A stretch of 15,457 nt of DNA from Betaproteobacteria bacterium (lineage in GTDB: Bacteria > Pseudomonadota > Gammaproteobacteria > Burkholderiales > Burkholderiaceae_C): assembly GCA_009923345.1 (NCBI GenBank), contig RFTR01000028.1, positions 1 through 15,457 of the forward strand. The letters are read 5' to 3'. The position numbers and the translations under genes are program-made. Positions 1 through 8,000 of this stretch are shown in pieces (positions within the stretch are counted from its first letter, which is position 1; every line of letters begins with the position of its first letter). The notes beneath the pieces were generated by a model. The model worked only from the letters and a program-made list of their open reading frames with translations. It did no database searches and was not told where the DNA came from.

Positions 1-1018
1 TCCAGTAATGCAAGCAAACGCGGCTAGATTCAAGTCCTAAATCTGTGGCGCGTTCATAGTTCCAAGCGGCCCATGCGAGTTTCTTCTTTGGCATGACCGA
101 TGTGTCTGTATGCAAGACCGCCTTGTTGGGGTGGTAGCGAATCGCGCCAAGAAATGCCTGTTCTTGTGGCGTGGGTTGCGCCAAAAGAGACAAAGCTTGG
201 TCGGCATGGCAAGCCAATACCACGCCATCAAAATCCTCTGCGCCACCTGCCGTGAAAACACGAACTTCGCTGCCATTGCGCTCTATACGCTTCACAGGTG
301 TTTGCAAGTGTGTACGTGGGATATGTTGCAATAACTTTTCAACATAGTGCTTGGCACCACCGGTGACCGTGAACCATTGCGGACGGTTCACCACTTGAAT
401 CAACCCATGGTTGTGACAAAACCGGACCATGGTTGCAACTGGGAATTGCAACATTTGATCAGTAGGGCAACTCCATATGCAACCAAGCATAGGCAGCAAA
501 TACCAGTGGCGAAATGCAGAGCCAAATTTGTGAGCCTCTAAAAACTCACCCAAGGGCCGCATCAACGCATGGTCTTGGCCACGATCAGCTAAAGCGTTGG
601 CCAATGCGTTGAATCGCAATACGTCGCGCAACATGCCCAAAAATGTGGGATTGAATAAATTGCTGCGTTGCGCAAATACGGTATTTAAATTAGAGCCACT
701 CCACTCCATGCCGCGTTGTCCCAAATCGCGCGGGGTTTGTACTGAAAAAGACATGTCAGACGCAGAAGTCTGAACCTGTAGTTCAGCAAAAAGTCCAATC
801 AGTCCAGGGTAGGTGCGCTCATTAAAAACTAAAAACCCTGTATCAACTCCGTGCGTCACCATCCCCTGTGGGCTCGGCAATGTGACATCCACGGTATGCG
901 TATGGCCTCCAAAATAAGAGTCCGCTTCAAATAAGGTAACGTCTGCCTGGTTGCGTAAATGGTAGGCCGCAGATAAACCAGAAATACCTGAACCGATAAC
1001 GGCAATCCGTTTACGCAT
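1..1018 (-). CDS. FAD/NAD-binding amine oxidase-like oxidoreductase (COG2907 type), partial
   Basis: Predicted flavoprotein oxidoreductase; 339 codons lie in the window and the C-terminus is beyond the left edge. I translated it by hand from ATG 1018 without meeting a stop. The N-terminus is a Rossmann dinucleotide fold, IAVIGSGISGLSAAYHL at about residues 5-21, followed by the acidic strand end LFEAD and by GGHTHTVDV, as in the NAD/FAD-binding amine oxidase family. Later family-like stretches are DTGFLVFNERTYP, the TGGAKHYVEKLL region and LACHADQAL. A good ribosome site, AAAGGA at 1033-1028, lies 9 bases before the start, and the ATG overlaps the stop of the peroxidase gene (TAATG), so the two are probably co-transcribed and translationally coupled. 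From family knowledge, such genes often neighbour DUF1365 and cyclopropane-fatty-acid-synthase-like genes, which would lie to the left. The substrate is unknown, and a role in membrane lipid modification is only inference. Confidence 0.88.
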   Translation of the reverse strand, partial: MRKRIAVIGSGISGLSAAYHLRNQADVTLFEADSYFGGHTHTVDVTLPSPQGMVTHGVDTGFLVFNERTYPGLIGLFAELQVQTSASDMSFSVQTPRDLGQRGMEWSGSNLNTVFAQRSNLFNPTFLGMLRDVLRFNALANALADRGQDHALMRPLGEFLEAHKFGSAFRHWYLLPMLGCIWSCPTDQMLQFPVATMVRFCHNHGLIQVVNRPQWFTVTGGAKHYVEKLLQHIPRTHLQTPVKRIERNGSEVRVFTAGGAEDFDGVVLACHADQALSLLAQPTPQEQAFLGAIRYHPNKAVLHTDTSVMPKKKLAWAAWNYERATDLGLESSRVCLHYW

Positions 1019-1617
1019 TAACGAGAGTCCTTTGCAGCAAGTAATTTCTCAACCTCGCTGACAAAACCTTTGTCTTGCGGCCCGGTGATAGACCCATAGC
1101 TTTTGACCGTCTTACCGTCGCGGCTGATCAAGTATTTGTAAAAATTCCATTTAGGCGCAGTGCCAGTTTGTTCGGTCAATTGTTTGAACAACGGTACGGC
1201 TTCAGTTCCACGCACAGATGTTTTGGTGAACATAGGAAATTTCACGCCAAACGTGTTGTCGCAAAAATCAGCGATCTTGGCGTTGCTCTCAGGCTCTTGT
1301 GAAAAATCGTTACTTGGAAAACCTAACACCACCAAGCCACGGTCTTTATATTTGGCGTACAAAGCCTCTAAGCCTTTGTATTGCGACGTAAACCCGCAAA
1401 AGCTAGCCGTATTGACAACCAGCACCACTTGTCCTGCATATTGGCAAAGTGCTTGCGGCTTTTCATCTTGCAGCCTGAGCATGGTGTGTTGCAGCAACTT
1501 GGGACATGACGCAGAGGCCATGTTGGCTGAAATAGAAGGCTCGGTTGCTGCTAACACTAAGGCGCTATTGCCCCAGCCAAAGCAAATCAAAAAGAATGGA
1601 ATAAATAATTGTTTCAT
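1018..1617 (-). CDS. Exported glutathione peroxidase-like protein
   Basis: Thiol peroxidase of the glutathione peroxidase family, expected to reduce hydrogen or lipid hydroperoxides; in bacteria such proteins often use thioredoxin. The start is placed at ATG 1617 (199 residues) rather than at an upstream start in the same frame, because residues 1-23 then form a clean signal peptide: MKQL, a hydrophobic run, then SALVLA. The mature protein is thus probably periplasmic. The peroxidatic cysteine is Cys74 in NTASFCGFTSQY, and the later WNFYKYL motif supplies Trp157 and Asn158. The usual FPCNQF motif here reads FPSNDF (100-105), so the common second Cys is Ser102 and the catalytic-tetrad Gln is Asp104. 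Cys119 (DFC) is present and could resolve the disulfide. No clear ribosome site precedes the ATG. It overlaps the downstream FAD oxidoreductase start. Confidence 0.9.
   Translation of the reverse strand: MKQLFIPFFLICFGWGNSALVLAATEPSISANMASASCPKLLQHTMLRLQDEKPQALCQYAGQVVLVVNTASFCGFTSQYKGLEALYAKYKDRGLVVLGFPSNDFSQEPESNAKIADFCDNTFGVKFPMFTKTSVRGTEAVPLFKQLTEQTGTAPKWNFYKYLISRDGKTVKSYGSITGPQDKGFVSEVEKLLAAKDSR
1028..1033 (-). promoter_or_regulatory. Ribosome binding site of the FAD oxidoreductase gene
   Basis: AAAGGA on the minus strand, inside the last codons of the peroxidase gene and 9 bases before ATG 1018. It supports that start and suggests the downstream cistron can initiate independently as well as by coupling through TAATG. 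Confidence 0.6.
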
Positions 1618-1712
1618 AGCGGCATCATGGCTGAATATGGGAGATTTGTAATGGGTGCAAGCCAATTCCCTTCAGTGGTTTCTGGAATTGAGCAACCTAG
1701 AATGATGCCACT
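1618..1712. promoter_or_regulatory. Divergent intergenic region, gpx / hldE-C, with weak promoter candidates
   Basis: This 95-base gap must serve both divergent genes. Toward the heptose gene, TAGAAT at 1698-1703 resembles a -10 box (5 of 6), but no good -35 lies at the right distance and the mRNA start would fall almost at the ATG. Toward the peroxidase, TTGCAC (1660-1655) and TATTCA (1637-1632) are 17 bases apart, but each matches the consensus only partly. I see no convincing operator or hairpin. The location is supported by gene layout; the exact boxes are guesses. Confidence 0.3.
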
Positions 1713-2213
1713 ATGCAGACAGCCCCAGCCGAGCCAGATTTTTTAACAAAAATTGCTTCACCCCAAGAGGCTGTATCGCGCATCGCGCAATTGCGTGAAA
1801 AAGGTGCGGTTGTTTTCACCAACGGTGTGTTTGATGTGTTGCACCGCGGCCATGCCACGTATTTGGCACAGGCGCGCAGTTTGGGTGCAAGTTTGGTGGT
1901 GGCGCTCAATACGGACGCATCATCCAAACGCTTAGGCAAAGGCGACGATCGCCCGCTCAACACATTAGAAGATCGAGTAGCTTTGATGGCGGCTTTGGGT
2001 AGTGTGAGTTTGGTCACCTGGTTTGATGAGGACACGCCCTACCAAATCATCGAAGCGCTGCGTCCCGATATCTTGGTCAAAGGCGGTGATTACGACATGG
2101 CGACGCTGGCCGAAACCCAATTGGTCGTGTCGTATGGCGGACGCGCACAAGCGATTCCTTTTGTGTCGGGCTATTCGACAACTGCATTGGTTCAGAAAAT
2201 CCGCGCCCAATAA
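1713..2213 (+). CDS. rfaE2: D-glycero-beta-D-manno-heptose 1-phosphate adenylyltransferase
   Basis: Cytoplasmic nucleotidyltransferase that joins heptose-1-phosphate and ATP to give ADP-heptose and pyrophosphate, the precursor used for the inner core of lipopolysaccharide. In E. coli this is the C-terminal half of HldE; here it is a stand-alone 166-residue protein, as is usual in Burkholderiales. The cytidylyltransferase-fold signature is clear: VFTNGVFDVLHRGHATYL at 34-51 with the HxGH motif as HRGH (44-47), then ALNTDAS, the KGDDRPLN segment, ILVKGGDYD, and the C-terminal GYSTT (153-157). ATG 1713 gives an N-terminus of normal length. No strong ribosome site is visible. The gene ends 15 bases from the end of convergent glnE. 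The kinase partner (HldA-type) is not in this window. Confidence 0.95.
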   Translation: MQTAPAEPDFLTKIASPQEAVSRIAQLREKGAVVFTNGVFDVLHRGHATYLAQARSLGASLVVALNTDASSKRLGKGDDRPLNTLEDRVALMAALGSVSLVTWFDEDTPYQIIEALRPDILVKGGDYDMATLAETQLVVSYGGRAQAIPFVSGYSTTALVQKIRAQ

Positions 2214-2228
2214 GCGCCGAACTTAGCA

Positions 2229-5015
2229 TTAATTCTCAAACACGGCACGCCACAGTGCCAACACATCTTCTTGCCATTCGCGCGCATCAGCCAATGGGAT
2301 TTGCGTAGCCAATTCGTCAAGTCGCGCTTGGTGTTGTACTTTGCGTAACGCGCGGTAAGCATTGCCTGCAGCAACACCTACGCCTGACGGCAGCAAACCA
2401 GCTTGCTCGCTGCGTTCCAACAATTGGATATTGCCGACATTAGCTAACAACGCAGGGTGTTGACGCGCAAACGCCAACACCAAATACTGGACCGCAAACT
2501 CCACATCCACCATGCCGCCTGCGCTGTGCTTGACATCGAACACATCTGGCTTGACGGGGCGTGCGGCGCTCAGCTTGTTGCGCATAGCGATGATTTCATC
2601 TTTCAATGCGTGGTGATCGCGCGGTGCATTGATAACTTCTTCACGAACCGCTTCGAGTTTTTCTCGCAATGCTGTGTCTCCGCCACAACTGCGCGCGCGC
2701 GTCATGGCTTGGTGTTCCCATGTCCACGCCGTGTTGCTGCCGCGTTGGGTTTGGTAATCCGCAAAGGCTTCGAGCGACGTGACTAGCAAACCCGAATTAC
2801 CGTTTGGCCGCAAGGCGGTATCGATTTCGTACAAATCGCCTTCACTGGTTTTAACGCTCAACCAATGGATCAGCTTGCGTACATAAACAGCATAGATTTC
2901 TCCTGCTTGCTCGTGGTGGTCGTCATAGACAAACACAATGTCTAAATCGCTGCCATACCCCAACTCTTTGCCGCCTAGTTTTCCATACGCCAAGATGGCA
3001 ATCCTTGGCGCATCGCAATGGCGTTGCTTCATGCGCTGCCAGACCCAGCGCCCGGCGATGTTGAGTACGGCATCGGCTAGGGCGCTCAAGTCATCTGCCA
3101 CTTCTTCGACGGTGAGGCGGCCTTGTACATCGCGCGCCAAAGTGCGAAATACTTCAGCATGGTGGGCGCGACGCAATACGTTGAGCAAACTCTCTTCATC
3201 GTCTTCATGGGTAGAAGTCAACGCATCCAAACGCACCGACAACTCTCTGCCAAATGCCATAGCGTCGAAACGCTCGGCAAGCAAAGCGTCTGTAGCCAAC
3301 TCGTCAATCACGCCAGGATGGCGCATCAAATACCGCGCCGGCCATCGGGCCAATCCAAGCAATTGCACAAGTTGTTCGTGCACGCGGGGGCGTTCTGCTA
3401 ACAGAGCAATGTGGCTATCGCGGCGCAGCATGGGTGTGACCCAGTCGCACCAGCGCAAAGCAGCGTCTTCACTGATACGAGATTCTTGCAACCATTGCTG
3501 TGTGCGTTGTAAAAGTTTGATCAATCTTTGCAAGGCATCTTCACGCATGCCACGTACGGCAGGCAGCTCCACCCACGCAGCGACTCTTTCTCGCAACTTT
3601 TCTTGTAAGTGCGGCATAAGACTCGGCAAATCAAAGAAAGCGCTGGTGATGGCTGGTGCGGTTTGCGTGGCATTGTCAGAAGGGTTGGAATGAGAGCTTT
3701 CCTGTCCCCTAGAAGAATCTGAAGAGTCCGCAGACTTGTTATCGGATGCTCCGAGCAAGCGTTCAAACTCAACCGCCACCGTATCGCGGTGGGCTTGCAA
3801 CTGCGCCAAAAATGCAGATGTGTCAGCGAAGCCTAAAGTCTGAGCGATCCAAGCCAAGTCTTTTGGATCAGTGGGAAGAACATGGGTTTGTTGGTCATCT
3901 AAATACTGAATACGGTGCTCTACTTGCCTTAAAAACACATAGGCTTTTTGCAAAGATTCTGCTGTATCTGCTGTCATGACGTTGGCGTTTTGCAGTCTTT
4001 GCAGCGCATCGCATGTAGCGCGTGTCCGCAACTCTGGAAATTGCCCGCCTCGTACCACTTGCAAAAGCTGTACGGTGAATTCAATTTCGCGTATGCCCCC
4101 GCGTGACAGTTTGATGTCGTTGGCGCGCTCCGGCCTGCCGGCATGGCGGGTCACCGCATGCTGGCGGATTTGCTGATGCAGTCCGCGTAACGCATCAAAC
4201 ACGCGGTAATCTAAATACCGTCTAAATACAAATGGCAATACCGTCTCGCGTAAACCAGCCGCGCGAGACATGGCACTGCGAGGAGCGACCACACGGCTTT
4301 TGAGCCAAGCAAACCGCTCCCACTCGCGTCCCTGCACCAAGAAATATTCTTCCAAGGCCTGGCGCGAAATCACAACAGGCCCCGAATTGCCGTTGGGGCG
4401 TAGCGCGAGGTCTACGCGGAATACACATCCGTGCTCCGTCACTTCGCCAATCATGGACTGCATAGCCTTCACGATCTTGGCGAAATATTCATGGTGGCTG
4501 ATGCGTCCAGCTCCGATGGCAGTTCCCGATGCACCTGTTGCGCCAGTGGTCTCGCCATCTTCGTCATAGACATAAATCAAATCAATGTCGCTCGACACAT
4601 TGAGTTCGCGCGCGCCCAACTTACCCATGCCAACAATCCACAGCGTGGCTTCCTCATCGCCTAAAGCCTGAGGCATGCCGTGGCGATCCGCCAATTGGCG
4701 CTGGGCCTCAGAAAAGGCCACATCCAATGAAAACTCAGCCAAGTCGGTCATGGCATGGGTGATGGAGGATAAATCTGCGTCCTCACAACAATCCATCACC
4801 ACCAAACGCTCAAAGACCAGTTGGCGCAAGATGCGTAAGGCATCTGCAGGCGCTTGCGAAGTAGAAAGCTGTGAAAAGCAGGCCTGCAAATGGTTGAGCG
4901 TTGGTGCCCCTGGCGGTAGTAGTGGCAGTTCTTGCGCATAACGGCGACGCAGGCGCTGCACCACCCGCGAATAGGCGCTTAAGTCTGTGTTGGCGCGAGA
5001 GATAATTCCACCCAC
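2229..5015 (-). CDS. glnE: Bifunctional glutamine synthetase adenylyltransferase / adenylyl-removing enzyme
   Basis: Cytoplasmic enzyme that attaches AMP to, and removes it from, a tyrosine of glutamine synthetase, under control of PII and glutamine, so setting nitrogen assimilation. It has two nucleotidyltransferase domains. Counting from an upstream TTG at 5045, the N-terminal removase domain has GMGKLGARELNVSSDIDL at 139-156 and RVDLALRPNGNSG near 210-222; the C-terminal transferase domain has AYGKLGGKELGYGSDLD ending at Asp702, then DTALRPNGNSG. Both DxD pairs are intact. Between them, at about 432-465, lies a low-complexity linker rich in Ser, Asp and Asn. The start is uncertain: TTG 5045 gives 938 residues and overlaps the divergent gene, while GTG 5015 gives 928, avoids the overlap and puts the YSRVVQRL segment at the usual distance, so I prefer it. 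Neither has a clear ribosome site. Confidence 0.95.
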   Translation of the reverse strand: MGGIISRANTDLSAYSRVVQRLRRRYAQELPLLPPGAPTLNHLQACFSQLSTSQAPADALRILRQLVFERLVVMDCCEDADLSSITHAMTDLAEFSLDVAFSEAQRQLADRHGMPQALGDEEATLWIVGMGKLGARELNVSSDIDLIYVYDEDGETTGATGASGTAIGAGRISHHEYFAKIVKAMQSMIGEVTEHGCVFRVDLALRPNGNSGPVVISRQALEEYFLVQGREWERFAWLKSRVVAPRSAMSRAAGLRETVLPFVFRRYLDYRVFDALRGLHQQIRQHAVTRHAGRPERANDIKLSRGGIREIEFTVQLLQVVRGGQFPELRTRATCDALQRLQNANVMTADTAESLQKAYVFLRQVEHRIQYLDDQQTHVLPTDPKDLAWIAQTLGFADTSAFLAQLQAHRDTVAVEFERLLGASDNKSADSSDSSRGQESSHSNPSDNATQTAPAITSAFFDLPSLMPHLQEKLRERVAAWVELPAVRGMREDALQRLIKLLQRTQQWLQESRISEDAALRWCDWVTPMLRRDSHIALLAERPRVHEQLVQLLGLARWPARYLMRHPGVIDELATDALLAERFDAMAFGRELSVRLDALTSTHEDDEESLLNVLRRAHHAEVFRTLARDVQGRLTVEEVADDLSALADAVLNIAGRWVWQRMKQRHCDAPRIAILAYGKLGGKELGYGSDLDIVFVYDDHHEQAGEIYAVYVRKLIHWLSVKTSEGDLYEIDTALRPNGNSGLLVTSLEAFADYQTQRGSNTAWTWEHQAMTRARSCGGDTALREKLEAVREEVINAPRDHHALKDEIIAMRNKLSAARPVKPDVFDVKHSAGGMVDVEFAVQYLVLAFARQHPALLANVGNIQLLERSEQAGLLPSGVGVAAGNAYRALRKVQHQARLDELATQIPLADAREWQEDVLALWRAVFEN

Positions 5016-5027
5016 TGTGTTAGCACC

Positions 5028-8000
5028 ATGAACCCAACGCCCCAACTTGCCACGAGCGAATCACGAACCGACGGTATGTACCGCTTGATGAAACGCGTCT
5101 TGTGGGTACTTGTGTGTATATGGGCATTGCTAGTGTTGGGGTGGGGCAGTCTGCATCTTTTCATTGTGCCTCGAATAGACGACTATCGACCCTTGTTGCA
5201 GCGGCAGGCTTCGCAAACGCTTCGCCTGCGCGTAGAAATTGCCAATGTCAGTGTTCTGGGGGGGTGGTGGGCGCCTCAGCTGCGGTTTCAAGACATTCAA
5301 TTATTTGACGCCCATGGTCGCGAGGCCTTGCGTTTACCGTATGTGGATGTGGTTGTTTCCGCTCGCTCCTTGTTACGCGGCACGTTTGAGCAATTGGTCA
5401 TTGACCAACCCGAACTCGATATTCGCCGCGACAAACAAGGAAATATCTGGGTGGCAGGGCTGGACACATCGCAAGCAAGTGACGGGTCGGGCCTAGATTG
5501 GTTTTTTTCACAACCTGAGTTTTTGATTCGCGATGGTGTCTTGCATTGGCGCGATGAGTTGCGAGATTCGCCCGAGTTAAGTTTGTCGCATGTCAATGTG
5601 GTCATGCAAAACAGTTTCCATCAGCATCTCATGCGGGTAGACGTGACTCCCCCAGTGGGTCTGGGGCAGCGTCTGTCGGTGCAGGGCAAGTTTTCACAAA
5701 ACCCCCTGCAACGCAGTGGCGACTTACGTCATTGGAGTGGCGAGCTCTATGCCAACGCGCCGGACATCGATCTTTCTTTGTTACGCCAATGGTTACGTTT
5801 TGACCGCGGCATTGCGATCTATGAAGGCAAAGGCGGCGTAAGGATGTGGACCGACTGGGTGCAAGGCCAGTTGACAGGCCTTACCGCTGACATGGCGCTA
5901 GACGCGGTGGACGCGCGATTGGGTGATAGCCTGAAGCCCTTGGTGTTGCGCCATGTGAGTGGCCGCATAGGCGCTAAATGGCTTGACGGTGAAAACGAAA
6001 TCAACAGCCAAGACTTGGTTTTCGACACCCAAGAAGGCGAGCGCTGGCCTGGTGGTGTGCTACGCATGAAGTGGCAAGGGGACGACTTTCGCGCAGGTAG
6101 CTTGACCGCCGACCGTTTGGACTTAGAAGCCTTGGCACAAATTAGCCAACGCTTGCCACTGCCTGAAGACCTACGCACTGCGCTCAAGCTTGCGCAGCCT
6201 AAAGGGCAAGTGAACCAATTGGGAGCCAGTTGGGTGCTGCCTAGTGCGCAACAAGCAGACGCAGCGTTGAATTACAAAGCCAAAGGCTCTGTAAGCAACT
6301 TTCAATGGCTGCACGCCGCTAATGCGCCAGCCCCCTTGCAACGCCTACCAGGTGTATCTGGTGCGGATATAGAGTTTGATGTTTCACAGCAAGGTGGCAA
6401 AGCGCAACTCGTTATCAAACAGGGTGCTGTAACCCTGCCAGAGGGATTGGACGAGGCTAAGATTTCTTTGGCGCAAGCAGCTGCCAACATCAGTTGGCAA
6501 ATTAAACCGGCAAATAACAAAAGCGCAGATTCGCAAGAGACCGAAATTTCTGTACAAGTCAAACAAGGACTTTTACGCAACGCGGACGCATCGGCAGAAT
6601 TTAACGGCACTTGGACAACCGGCAAAGGTGAAAATCGTTGGCCTGGGGTGTTGGATCTGACTGCCAACATTAGTCGTCTACAGATCAAGCAACTACATCG
6701 CTATTTGCCGAAAGAAATAGACGCCGAGGCACGTGCTTATTTAAAAGATGCGCTAACAGGCGGTGAGATCACGCAAGCAACTTTGCACTTAAGCGGCAAT
6801 TTAGTGGACATGCCTTTTGATAACCCTAAGTTGGGCGAGTTTCGTTTTGTCGCCCAAATTGCCAACGGTCAATATGCCTATGTGCCGCAGACAAAGGGCA
6901 AGCCAGTTAGCCTAGCAAATACATGGCCAGCGATTACTTCGCTTAAAGGCGAATTGGTTTACGAGCGAAGCGCTATGCAGTTCAAGGGCGCAGGAAAGTT
7001 GGCGGGGGCGCCGCAGCTGGCATGGGACAAGATCGAGGCAACCATGCCCCGTGTGAAAGACCTTGACGTCACAGTGAAAGCACAAGCGCGTGGCCCCCTC
7101 GCCGATATGCAGGGCGTTGTGGTGCGCTCAGCCCTCAATGAGTTGCTAGACCATACATTGGAAAAAAGCCAAGCCACGGGTATGGCCGAATTCAAAATGC
7201 AACTCAATGTTCCAGTGCGTGCCTTGCAAAAAACGTCTGTGCAAGGCAGTGTGACTTTGCAAGACAACGATTTGCAAATCATGCCGGGCGTACCGGTACT
7301 TAGCAAAACCCGAGGCGTCGTGCAGTTTGATACGCAAGGACTTTCCACCAAAAATCTCAAAGCCCGCGTATTTGGCGGAGACGCCCAAATTGACGGCAGC
7401 CTATTGTTTGACCCTAACAAAACAGACGGACCAGACCAACTGCGTATCAAGGGGGTGGTAACGGCCGATGGTTTGCGCCAAGCCAGCGAGCTTGGGGTGT
7501 TTTCACAACTGGCCTTGCGCGCAAATGGCTCAACCAACTACAACGCAAGCGTTGCATTGCGTAAAGGGCAGCCTGAAATCTTGGTGCAAAGTGATCTCAA
7601 GGGTATGGCTTTGACTTTCCCAGCGCCCATGAACAAGCCTGCTGCAGCGATTTGGCCTTTGCGTTTGGAAACGCAACTCACCAAAGAGTCTTTAGCGCCC
7701 AAATCAAAGGTGATGCAAGACCAAATCAAGCTCTCTGTAGCGCGGGTCTTATCGCTCAACTTTATAAGAGATATCAGCGCCACACAGACCCGCGTGTTGC
7801 GCGGTGCGATTGCGTTGGGCGTTGCCACATCCGAGGTAACCCCCTCGCGTGAGGTAGGGGTGAGTTTGAGTTTGCAGCAACCCAACGTAGACCTAGACGC
7901 CTGGAACGAAGTGATGACGCAGTTCTCTGCTGCACCTACAGGCAAGACAAAACCCCGATCTACAAAAACCAATTTGGTCGGGCAAGAATTAGAAGCAACT

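Noticed and set aside
1160..1651. 163-codon open frame on the plus strand
   Set aside because: Antisense to the peroxidase gene, no family features; shadow.
1618..1712. RpoE/ChrR-type promoter upstream of the peroxidase
   Set aside because: I looked for the TGATC-type -35 element and found none in this gap.
2938..3693. 251-codon open frame on the plus strand
   Set aside because: Lies wholly antisense to the conserved catalytic part of glnE; composition is Ser/Arg/Ala-rich without domains, a shadow of the real gene.
3700..6540. Similar NKSADS peptide in the GlnE linker and in YhdP
   Set aside because: Codons differ at most positions and the surroundings do not match; coincidence in low-complexity polar sequence.
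6959..7537. 192-codon open frame on the minus strand within yhdP
   Set aside because: Antisense to an unbroken large reading frame and without recognisable motifs.
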